From Gracilariopsis chorda (taxonomy: Eukaryota > Rhodophyta > Florideophyceae > Gracilariales > Gracilariaceae): DNA of 64,000 bases. A program made the position numbers and the translations under genes. Below the pieces are notes generated by a model, which was not told where the DNA came from, searched no databases, and saw only the letters and a program-made list of their open reading frames with translations. Shown one piece after another: positions 19,823 to 28,652 of this stretch (position 1 is its first letter; the number at the start of each line of letters is the position of its first letter). Where the stretch lies: positions 105,692 to 169,691 of the forward strand of contig NBIV01000166.1 in assembly GCA_003194525.1 (NCBI GenBank). The letters run 5' to 3'.

Positions 19823-22800
19823 CTATGCGTATAATGTCTGCCCCATACCGCAGCACGGACATATCACTGAAACTGCAACTCCCGCATCCGTGGCAAATAT
19901 TGCAGGGCAGACTGAACATCGCAGAACACCTGCTGATGTGATAACCTTCAGGCTTCGAAAACATAGCTGTCCCCCAGGTTGAGGCATGGTATCCACAAAT
20001 CCTCTTGTCTGACATAATGCGTACTTTTCCCTCAAGGAAGCTCTCTTCTCCTCTGGCACTCCTAATTCTTTGACCATGCGCATTGCCTGAGCTGCACTTC
20101 CAAAGTTACCCAGGAGTATATTCGCATCAACGGCCTGTATCAGGCCTTCTATCCGATCCGCTGCCAATAGTACTTGTGCTGTTAATCCATTTGCGAGCTG
20201 TGCGTAAGTTACTCTGCCCGGTATTGTGTTTGCATGTTCACCACTAGCAATCTCTTCCATCGCAATTCGAATTCGACAGGCCATATGATAGTACACGATG
20301 CCATTCAACAGCTGTTGCGCTACAGATATTCCGCGCTCCTTCCCGCGGAGAACGGAACGCAGCGCAGTGTCCAATTCCATCTGTGCGGCTTCAAACCTAC
20401 CATTCCCATACTTTCGTACAGCCCGATCGAACATCTCAGGCGCACGCACGGGTGCCAAAGGCATCCCCGTTGATAGCAAATTCCGTTGCGACGCCACCAT
20501 TTGTCCCGCTGCGGCCTTCATTTCACTAACGGCAGTATCATTGGCTTGTCTTCGTTCGACAATTAATTGTCGTGTTTCCTCGGTTTTCCTTCTCGTCAAC
20601 GCGGTTAGATCCCCGTCACTCGACGCACCTGCGAACTGGTTTGCTTCATGCGCTGAACCTTTTCGGGGCTGTGGCGCTCTGTCATTATCCCCGTTCATTG
20701 TCTCAAATATACCATCATCCGCGGAATCATCTCCATGCCCTCCTGACTTACCAATAACTGGTATGCTTCCATCAATTGTTTGTGGAACCTCTCCGCCAAA
20801 TTCGTTCTCGTTATAAAGTGTCTCGTTGTCATCCCCACTAATTACATAATCGTGGAACGTTTCTTGTCTCAAGACCATCAAGCGATCATTAAGGTCCTTT
20901 GCCACGTTTGTCACCAGTTTCGTTTCTTGTGGTGGCAACTGTTTACCGTCCGCATCCTCTCCAGGCGAAATCCGTATCATGATCATGTGTTGGTCCTCCG
21001 ACCCGAGAGAAATAGCTGATGGATCGACGGCCTTTGTGGCCCTTTGCACGTTTTGGCGATCTCTTGTCTTCACGATCATTGACGAATCTGTCGCAACACT
21101 ACTTACAGAACTCTTCTCTACTAATGGGTGCAACGTATCAAGAAGATAAGAATTCTTTGAAATACGGGCAGCTGTAATCACAGATCTTAGAGCAGCATAG
21201 CCACCTTCGGTATCAACAAATGCTGAGAAGGTCCCTCTTCGACCTAACAAAGCAGAGCATCTCCGACCCACAGCGAAATCACCAGATGCGAATGACATAT
21301 TCAAGAGCCGCTGTACCATGCGAAACAATTCGGTTCCAGCATGAAACGAATCATAAGCAGGCAAACGCGAGTATTCTTCTTCTAATATACTCAAAGCTCC
21401 TCGAAACTCACCTAGTTGTCCCAGAAATGCTGCCCGTCTTAAGGGCGACATGCTCCCTTTTCCTTCTTTCGACACAGCAATAAGATAGGCTAAAGGAGTC
21501 AAGTTACTCTCGATCAAAGCATCAGTTAATTCAGCTGATGCCTGAGAGGCATCGTGAGTATCTAGAATCGCTTTTACCGTTTCGGCAAGGTTGGCGGATC
21601 TGCTGTTTCTCAAAGCTTCAAATGACAGCACGCCTCTCACTGTGCTTGAAACAGCGCTATACGGACGCGAAGCTATGGCAAGACAGCACTTTTGAGAATC
21701 AGAATTCGTTGTTGTGTACACAACCCTATCAGGAAGACATGCCACCAACGCCGGTAAGTGACCTCCATGACTCAGATTTGCAACTAGATCTGCCTGGCCG
21801 TTCAACGCTATAGAAAAGACGGAGTTACCTTGCGCCAACATGACAACTGGTCCAACCCAAGATATGCACGGTGCAGCAAAGGGAGTCACCTTTCTTGAAA
21901 TGGTTTGCATGTCGAACACAGCATGCACACTCAGAACATGACGCACGAAAACTATTCTTCTATCCGTCATGATTGCTCCAAGGTACTGTTCTGACCTCGA
22001 AGGTAGTTTTTGCCATCGCACGTCAAGAACCGTTTCATTTTCCTTCAGCGGGATAGCAGTGTTGTCGTCCATAGAGAACCTTATTGAAGCATCTTGATAA
22101 GTGTCCCTCGAAACTGCCCGTGAGTCAAAAGCGTTCTTGGATACTGCTAGTCGGTTTTCATCGATATCGTGATACAGGACAGCATTCCATTCCGCAAATG
22201 GAGTTCGAAATACTTCTCCTATGCGATTACCAGCGAGCTTGAAGCGTTGAACGCCCCTGGACTGACGGGTTTGCTGTAATCCTTGTGACGAAGATGGTGC
22301 CGCGAAGGAATACACTGATGCAGATGAGCCTGTGTTCGACACAATGAAGATTTTATCCTGTTTTCCTGGAGCACCGAGGAAGCATCCTGAGTCCCCACCG
22401 GTTGGTTCTGATACATTCCACTTTCCTTTTAAGCGTTTGGTGCACAATACGTACCTACCAGGAGGGTCAGGGTCAGCATACGAGTCAGTTTCCACCTCAG
22501 TGTCTCCATCATAGAAAACAAGAGCCCCTGTGCAAGTCCCGTCTGCATCGCGAGCTACTTCGACCCGCCGAACGTCACCGGAAGGGAGCTGACAGCATAC
22601 ATGTAATAGCTCTGTTCCCAATTCATAACGAAACAGGCACCCCTTATGAGCCACAACACTGTCTGGATCAACAAGAACTGGCCCCTGGAAGATATCTCTG
22701 CCACCAGCCGAGAAGCCTGTGTCGAGGCCACACGTTACTGGTCTTTGAACAGCAGGAATCCCTGCGACTGTAGGTTGGAACACGTAAATACCCCCAGTAT

Positions 22801-23890
22801 TGTCTAATGAGCATGCGAGCAATCCAAATGTGGGGTCACATGTGATGGTGGCTGGGACGCCGGTATTGTCGCGGTTTCTAATGCTGCTTTCTGGCTTATG
22901 CAAACTTTGCCGGGAATCATCAAGTAAAGATGGTAACCGAGAAGGCTTCGGGAATCGGTTGCTGGCAACGAGCATATTAGACGAGTTGATCATTTTGACG
23001 ACAATTCTCTGTGAGGTTGTAAGGAGAAGCAGATATCCCGGCCTTCTTTTTGTGAAACACATTGCGCGGAAACGCTTCTTTCCCTCACGTATTCGCGAAC
23101 AAGCGAATTGTGGTTGCTCACCCCGTCTGAACGTTCCGCTCTGCGCGTTGAAGGCCATTATCCTTCCCAGGTTAGTGCAAACGACGACAATGAGGAGAAA
23201 AGGATGCAGTGCTATATCAACTGGCCTTTCTCCCATTAATAGTTGCGAATCAAAGCAGCTCTGAAGCTGCTTTCGCGCGATGTCCCATACGCGAACAATC
23301 CCATTTTCATAAACGGCAGCAGCAGCGGGTAGTTCATCGTGGACGGCGACAGCAGTAATCGGACATAAACGAGACTTGGCACTAGTAGCTACCTTTCCTC
23401 GAACGCGAGCAAAGACTCCATCTACAACGCTCATATTACCTTGATTGCCGTCCACATGGCTTCTAAGTTTAAAAGGCTTGGAGATTTCGCCGTCGCTTTC
23501 AACGTGCACGCACCAAATACTAGGACTGTCTGCCTTCACAAAGATTGCATGTTTTCCGAGGGAGCTACCGCATGCCATAGTGACGGAGCGCCCTGCATCA
23601 AATGAGCGCTCATCTGACAGATAAATAGCGTTTGGGCTGTCAACGTAAGACGCTATGTGCCCGTCATGAAGGAATGCTAAGAACGAATGGGCACCACCAA
23701 CACTGACAATCTTGTCAACAGAAGATGTTGTGCGGAGAGTGACTTGAACAGCGTTTGTGACTATATTGTGATCAGCAATAAGGTCTTTCTTCGCAGTCAA
23801 AAGACGTGGTTGTGTAGCAGACAGGGCGTACTCCAGTTGGTTCTTGACTCCATACGGGTGCGATGCGATGCAGCGCAATTGCAGTTGCAT
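19823..23890 (-). CDS. TTRAY1: Beta-propeller/alpha-solenoid subunit of a TSET-type coat (TTRAY / TWD40 family)
   Basis: 1355 residues from the ATG at 23888-23890. The N-terminal 700 residues are propeller-like: many short beta-rich blocks, for example AAAVYENGIVRVWDIARKQ and VDIALHPFLLIVVVCTNLGRIMAFN. A helical solenoid follows, with AAFLGQLGEFRGALSILEEE and a NMSFASGDFAVGRRCSALLG block, then a charged linker of about 200 residues. The last 180 residues begin with a helical MFDRAVRKYGNGRFEAA segment and end in a Cys cluster, C-x2-C ... C-x2-C (CSVC, CPCC). This order, and the C-terminal helices plus Cys pair, match the plant TWD40 proteins that are TSET (TPLATE) subunits, rather than COPI alpha, which has a different C-terminus. 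TSET acts in plasma-membrane endocytosis in plants and amoebae. Assignment is from remembered family layout, not a search. Confidence 0.65.
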   Translation of the reverse strand: MQLQLRCIASHPYGVKNQLEYALSATQPRLLTAKKDLIADHNIVTNAVQVTLRTTSSVDKIVSVGGAHSFLAFLHDGHIASYVDSPNAIYLSDERSFDAGRSVTMACGSSLGKHAIFVKADSPSIWCVHVESDGEISKPFKLRSHVDGNQGNMSVVDGVFARVRGKVATSAKSRLCPITAVAVHDELPAAAAVYENGIVRVWDIARKQLQSCFDSQLLMGERPVDIALHPFLLIVVVCTNLGRIMAFNAQSGTFRRGEQPQFACSRIREGKKRFRAMCFTKRRPGYLLLLTTSQRIVVKMINSSNMLVASNRFPKPSRLPSLLDDSRQSLHKPESSIRNRDNTGVPATITCDPTFGLLACSLDNTGGIYVFQPTVAGIPAVQRPVTCGLDTGFSAGGRDIFQGPVLVDPDSVVAHKGCLFRYELGTELLHVCCQLPSGDVRRVEVARDADGTCTGALVFYDGDTEVETDSYADPDPPGRYVLCTKRLKGKWNVSEPTGGDSGCFLGAPGKQDKIFIVSNTGSSASVYSFAAPSSSQGLQQTRQSRGVQRFKLAGNRIGEVFRTPFAEWNAVLYHDIDENRLAVSKNAFDSRAVSRDTYQDASIRFSMDDNTAIPLKENETVLDVRWQKLPSRSEQYLGAIMTDRRIVFVRHVLSVHAVFDMQTISRKVTPFAAPCISWVGPVVMLAQGNSVFSIALNGQADLVANLSHGGHLPALVACLPDRVVYTTTNSDSQKCCLAIASRPYSAVSSTVRGVLSFEALRNSRSANLAETVKAILDTHDASQASAELTDALIESNLTPLAYLIAVSKEGKGSMSPLRRAAFLGQLGEFRGALSILEEEYSRLPAYDSFHAGTELFRMVQRLLNMSFASGDFAVGRRCSALLGRRGTFSAFVDTEGGYAALRSVITAARISKNSYLLDTLHPLVEKSSVSSVATDSSMIVKTRDRQNVQRATKAVDPSAISLGSEDQHMIMIRISPGEDADGKQLPPQETKLVTNVAKDLNDRLMVLRQETFHDYVISGDDNETLYNENEFGGEVPQTIDGSIPVIGKSGGHGDDSADDGIFETMNGDNDRAPQPRKGSAHEANQFAGASSDGDLTALTRRKTEETRQLIVERRQANDTAVSEMKAAAGQMVASQRNLLSTGMPLAPVRAPEMFDRAVRKYGNGRFEAAQMELDTALRSVLRGKERGISVAQQLLNGIVYYHMACRIRIAMEEIASGEHANTIPGRVTYAQLANGLTAQVLLAADRIEGLIQAVDANILLGNFGSAAQAMRMVKELGVPEEKRASLREKYALCQTRGFVDTMPQPGGQLCFRSLKVITSAGVLRCSVCPAIFATDAGVAVSVICPCCGMGQTLYA

Positions 23891-25265
23891 GATCAAGTTC
23901 CTCAATTTCGCTGGAAGCTCAGAGTACGGCGAATTCGTAACAGAGGGGAAGCACAGAGATTCCTCGGAGAGACTTGCGACACGGGAAAGACGAACAACGT
24001 TCTATTAGTACAGGGGTGTTTATTAGAACAATGCAAACACTCCGAGGAAGTTTTGTCAGGTGCATACGTAGCCAACCATGCACATTATTCCCAAAAAAAC
24101 CCACCTCTATTAACGAACATCAGGATAGACAACCCTTATCTACCTTCGTACCTCTCGCGCACGTTTCGCCCAATTCTTCGTTCATGTCACGTTCATAGTT
24201 TGTTGGCAGCAGCCTTCCCTTGTAGTGTGCTGCGAACCCCAAAGCTTTCGTTAGCTTCTTCGGTGACCCGTCGCCTTGAGTCAGCCAGACCTTTATTAAT
24301 GGTATGCGATGTGTGTTTGTAAGCAATCAGACGCGCAAATTCTGCAAGGGCGGAAAGGATTCAGAGAGCTAGTCCCACCCAGCTAGCGAAGGATACGGGG
24401 CTAATTCTCCCTTCGAAGTCTTATTCTCAACCATGGATCAACTTAGCCTCCCTTTTTTTCATCTTTATAAGTAACTGGGGGTTTCGGCAGTCCTCGGCGG
24501 GAGGAGTACTGCATTAAGTCCATGGCCAGGGTGCATACCAGACGGCTGCTCGAAGCAGCACTTGTTCTGATCGAGCCAAACATGCTTTGACCTGAGCAAA
24601 AACTGCTTTGAGAAACAAGCTTTGACGGTCTGAGCTCAGGGACATCTTTGGTGTCCTTTCGGTTTCTTAGTTTCATAACTGTGACGTTCGAATTGTTTGA
24701 CTCTGTCGCCATCACACGGTGAAAAGGGTTGTAGCGAGCAAGTTTGGGATACCCTTGGCACTCTCTTTGTGCGACATTATGCAGTTTGTTCTAAAAAGCA
24801 GTTTATGAACGCTCACCCTGATAAAGTATCCGCAAAAAGGTCAACCTCGGGCGTTCATGCCTAAGTGGTCGTTGTAGGGGCAGAACGGTTCGCTTCAAGA
24901 GAACAACATTTGATGTTCGCATGTGCGTCTTGGGTTGTCGTTTTTCGCTGTCGCTTGCAGTTTAGCCACAACTCAGCAGCACTCCTTGATGAAGTGCTCG
25001 CGATTGCAATGGTTTTAGTTATCTATGAATAAGCATAGAAACGACTCTGCTTCTGATCCACGGTACACTATCTTCATAAACGCCATGGTCTTTCTAGTGT
25101 TTCACACGAGAATGAACTGAACTATAAATCATGTAGTTAGATTATTAGCATAGTGCTGGTACATACACGACTCATCTATAACTCTTCTTGAGAGGGAAAA
25201 GTTAGTTCCCATCTTCAGAGGCTACACTTTGTGTACATGCAAACTCTCAATGTCACTTCTGCGCC
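23891..25265. other. 1.4-kb gap upstream of the TSET-like gene
   Basis: Holds the promoter of the TSET-like gene and the 3' flank of the SNF2 gene. One possible small gene on the minus strand (24443-24715) is listed separately. A TACCCTTG copy lies at 24750-24757. Confidence 0.45.
24443..24715 (-). CDS. Possible small orphan protein
   Basis: 90 residues, unrecognised. Ser/Lys/Arg-rich N-terminal half, then a hydrophobic LVCTLAMDLM stretch, ending in SSRRGLPKPPVTYKDEKKGG. It is too short for firm support and has no conserved motif I know. It is listed because the frame is clean with paired ATG codons at its start and it stands alone in a gap. Confidence 0.25.
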   Translation of the reverse strand: MMATESNNSNVTVMKLRNRKDTKDVPELRPSKLVSQSSFCSGQSMFGSIRTSAASSSRLVCTLAMDLMQYSSRRGLPKPPVTYKDEKKGG

Positions 25266-28200
25266 CTAGCCGTTACTCACTTTACGCCGCTGCATGTTTA
25301 GTGAACTGAGTTCTTCCCTGTCATCTTCTCGCATACGCTTCCTATTCCAAGATCCGTTCTGAGTAAGGCACTTTACGCGGGGTCCCTCGCTCTCATATAA
25401 GCGGCAATACTCTACCCATGTACAGCGAATATCAAAGCTTGGATTGGGTTCCTCCCGGAAAAAGCCATCATGGCCTATCAGGGACATTGCTCTAAACCTA
25501 TGCTGTGGCGCCTCTCGTTCATCAAGGCTTAATCCGAAATCCATGATATCTACTAGTTCAGACAGGGTCTCTTGGCGTTCGAAAAAGAGATCAGTGATTC
25601 TGTGCTTCGCCGAGGCGTCCATCTTACTAACAGCAGACTTATCCTTCATAGAGTGAGACTGAGCATCCAGTCCCATGGAGACCGATAAATACATGTCAGT
25701 GTGCACCTTAACGCTGCGCACGAGAAAACTCTTGTTCGTAGTCTCTACGCCAATCAATGGTTGCAATATGTTGTAATGATCACGCCAAGTATCCAAAAGT
25801 CCACCATTCTCACTCACTTCAATAGTGGCTTGCTTCATACTAGGATTCATATCAGTGCGAATCTCATCAAAAAGTCTCAAATGGATCTTGGGACCCAACA
25901 CTACGCACTTTGCCAGAGACTTTCTATCATCAGTTTCATCAACATTAGACCCAACAACAGACTCTACAGTGCTCCTCGTTTGAGATAACCCAGTCTCCAC
26001 AGAATCAGCCGCCACAATGTGATGAACATAAATAATGCTGCTTCGCTGGGCAAAATTGTGAACTCGGTTTATAGCTTGAACAAACGCCGCATGATGCCAT
26101 ACTGCATTCATGATGATCACACGATTGGCATTCACAAAACCCCATCCAGCGCCTTCCATGAGATCAATGTGAGACCCGAAAACCGCAATGAGTGCGGCTC
26201 CTTTGTCGCTTTGGTTAAAACTATCAAGTTCTTCCACTTCGCTTTCACTGGCATTCCTTATGGCCATCTTGAATATGCTGTCTCCTCCAATGGGCAGATG
26301 CTCTTTAAGATCTTTGGCAACCTCATTCTGCAATGATTCTGAGCTCACGAAGACTACCGCTCTCTCATTGTCGTTAATACAGGTAGACACGAAGTAGCGT
26401 AATGTTTCAAACTTGGCTGACGCCAATTCTGTCGGCCGTCCAATAATCTGCTTGATCTCCGCAGCTATTTGAAAGTCAAAGGGCCTCCTCCCGAAACATT
26501 CCTGAAGCTCAAAATGTTCGCCTTGCTGTTCCATCGCCAACTCTCTTTCAAGACTAGCGTGAAGAGCTGATACACTACACGTGAAAATAGAAAGAACATG
26601 AACAGCAAAAATAGAACTGCAAGCTCCAGAACGTATGCCGTTAGCTAGGCATGTTACAAGATCTCTGTACGTTCGACGTTGGTTACGATGCATGTTGACA
26701 TAAATCACAGATTCCTGAGAGAATCTTCCACAATCGTTCAGAGTTTCCTCTCTCATCTTATGGTTCACTTCGAAGGAGATCATATTCAGTTTGCGACAGA
26801 GATAGCTAGACATGTTCACTGCGGCCTGATTCTCTAGCGTGTTTGTCAAACTCACCACACCCCTAGTCATCGGCTTCACGTAAAGATCCCAAAACCCTGA
26901 ACGATTGCCAAGCAAATCCGGACAAGCCCAGTCGACAATTTGCCATGTACGGGCAAGACTAGCAAGGAGTGGAGTGCTTGTCAATGCTAATCTGGCAGTA
27001 GTGCGCGTACGGCGGAGATTCGTAAATAGCAGATTTCTTGGTACACACAAGCGGGTAGCTTCATCCAGGACAATGATATCGGGACCAGGTATACATAGGG
27101 CTTCTATTGCACGCTCTCGTCGACTTATATCGTGATTTTCAGTGAGAAACATGTACAGTTCATACGAGCAAATAACCAAGCCTCCTGTGCGATGCCAGGT
27201 CGCCATGGTTTCGAAGCATGAATCCTCTTCTAGTATTTCTATGCAGATGAACTCTTGGAAACACTCCTTCGCATATACCCACTCACGAAGGCACTCCTGC
27301 GGACATACGATCAAGAACTTGGCGCAGTTACTCTCCACATTTTTTCCCACAAGCATATGAGCAAATGCCAGAAGAAGATGTGCACGTGGATACCCGATTC
27401 CATGAACCAATACAGCACCTGAACAAGGATTCTCGACAACATGATACCACAGAAAGCGGATGGCTTCAAGGTGAAGCGGAGCCATTAAGGAGTCCTCTCT
27501 GCGAAGACAGGAGCTGCATAGTTGTTCATGCAATTGAACCACAGGTTTCGCTGAGTCGACAGGCTTCCATATGTTATACATGCGATCAGATTCACAGAAA
27601 TCTTGTTCTGGTCTTCCAGCTTTTGATTGAAAGTAAAAGAATCGGCGCTCCACTGCCTCAGAAACGGCCTTGTATCTGTCAAAGAACGCACTGTGAGGCA
27701 TTGCTCGACGTTGACGCAGTACAGATGGGTCTTCTTCTATGGGATTTTCTTGTGATGGTAGCGCCGTGACTCGCGGTCTTTTCGTAGCAAGGGAAACCGG
27801 CTGTTCAGGTGTTTGGGAAGGAGTTTGCCTCTGGGATTGTTTCGTCGGAGCTTCATGCGTAGCGGGCTTCGATTTGTGATCTGGAATTGGTTCATCGTCA
27901 TCATCTATACAGATAATATCGATTGGAGTCTTGGATCTATTTGAGGAAGGCTTAGGTGTGGGTGGCACCGGTGTGGAGGATTGCTCACGTGTTGATTCAC
28001 ATGTTACGTCACGTAGCTCACCACGGACTGCATTTCCTGTTGAACTTCGTGCCTCAACGCGTTTCTCAGTACATGTTCTCTCATTTAACTGCCTCCTCTT
28101 TTTGCTGTAGTTGGCGTTGTAGTTATGCCAGAAGTCGTTGATAATGGCTTGCAAACAGGTTTCCCTGCCGTTTTCTTGCAAAAACACAAGAAGCTGGAGA

Positions 28201-28652
28201 GCCTCATGCAGGCCCTTAATATCTGGAGATGGGATATAATTGCGGAGAAACACAGGCGGGGATAATTCAGGTCGCGACGCATCCCGTGAATGTGGATGGG
28301 AGGGATGCGCTTGCTGAGCCTCCACGGCATGACCAGTGGGTTTCGGTACCGGAATCCCAGAGCGAATCGGGATAAACTTGGGAGTGGAGGCGGGCCGGGG
28401 CTCTGAGTTAGGGATTGCACGAGAGTGCCGCGGAGGAGGTGATGCTTGCACGGGTTTCGATGGTGTACTGGAAAATTGTTTAGCGAGCCGTTCGGGAACA
28501 GCATGAGAAGGTTGAGATGAACCTGAGCCGGATGAGGATAAGGTCGCCGGTTGAGCTGCAGAGGGGACGGTGCGCGGGGTCAATCGTGGGCGCGCACTTT
28601 GCAAAAGAGGACGATCATTCTTTCGGCGTCGGCTTGGTTGGAAGATACCCAT
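25266..28652 (-). CDS. SNF2-family protein with degenerate ATPase motifs (ATRX/Rad54/CLSY-like)
   Basis: 1128 residues from the first ATG (28650-28652). The first 330 or so are Pro/Ser/Arg-rich and disordered, with an IDIICIDDDDE stretch resembling a SUMO-interacting motif near residue 250. The two RecA-like lobes of Snf2 enzymes follow, recognisable by order and spacing. The Walker A position reads HGIGYPRAH (about residue 416) in place of GxGKT. Motif II is LDEATR (about 530), motif III TSTPL, and motif VI QAINRVHNFAQ (about 860), lacking the second arginine. The lysine that binds ATP phosphates is therefore absent, so ATP hydrolysis is unlikely. The SALTGTPL-like and PDLLGN-x-F segments place it nearest the Rad54/ATRX branch. 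It may act as a scaffold in chromatin silencing, as plant CLSY proteins do (inference). Confidence 0.75.
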   Translation of the reverse strand: MGIFQPSRRRKNDRPLLQSARPRLTPRTVPSAAQPATLSSSGSGSSQPSHAVPERLAKQFSSTPSKPVQASPPPRHSRAIPNSEPRPASTPKFIPIRSGIPVPKPTGHAVEAQQAHPSHPHSRDASRPELSPPVFLRNYIPSPDIKGLHEALQLLVFLQENGRETCLQAIINDFWHNYNANYSKKRRQLNERTCTEKRVEARSSTGNAVRGELRDVTCESTREQSSTPVPPTPKPSSNRSKTPIDIICIDDDDEPIPDHKSKPATHEAPTKQSQRQTPSQTPEQPVSLATKRPRVTALPSQENPIEEDPSVLRQRRAMPHSAFFDRYKAVSEAVERRFFYFQSKAGRPEQDFCESDRMYNIWKPVDSAKPVVQLHEQLCSSCLRREDSLMAPLHLEAIRFLWYHVVENPCSGAVLVHGIGYPRAHLLLAFAHMLVGKNVESNCAKFLIVCPQECLREWVYAKECFQEFICIEILEEDSCFETMATWHRTGGLVICSYELYMFLTENHDISRRERAIEALCIPGPDIIVLDEATRLCVPRNLLFTNLRRTRTTARLALTSTPLLASLARTWQIVDWACPDLLGNRSGFWDLYVKPMTRGVVSLTNTLENQAAVNMSSYLCRKLNMISFEVNHKMREETLNDCGRFSQESVIYVNMHRNQRRTYRDLVTCLANGIRSGACSSIFAVHVLSIFTCSVSALHASLERELAMEQQGEHFELQECFGRRPFDFQIAAEIKQIIGRPTELASAKFETLRYFVSTCINDNERAVVFVSSESLQNEVAKDLKEHLPIGGDSIFKMAIRNASESEVEELDSFNQSDKGAALIAVFGSHIDLMEGAGWGFVNANRVIIMNAVWHHAAFVQAINRVHNFAQRSSIIYVHHIVAADSVETGLSQTRSTVESVVGSNVDETDDRKSLAKCVVLGPKIHLRLFDEIRTDMNPSMKQATIEVSENGGLLDTWRDHYNILQPLIGVETTNKSFLVRSVKVHTDMYLSVSMGLDAQSHSMKDKSAVSKMDASAKHRITDLFFERQETLSELVDIMDFGLSLDEREAPQHRFRAMSLIGHDGFFREEPNPSFDIRCTWVEYCRLYESEGPRVKCLTQNGSWNRKRMREDDREELSSLNMQRRKVSNG

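Noticed and set aside
19823-23890. COPI alpha subunit as identity of the large propeller protein
   Set aside because: The N-terminal blades are weak, the COPI alpha C-terminal domain is missing, and a terminal Cys pair typical of the TWD40/TTRAY group is present instead.
23687-24322. 211-codon plus-strand frame over the start of the TSET-like gene
   Set aside because: Antisense to a conserved coding region with no recognisable protein features.
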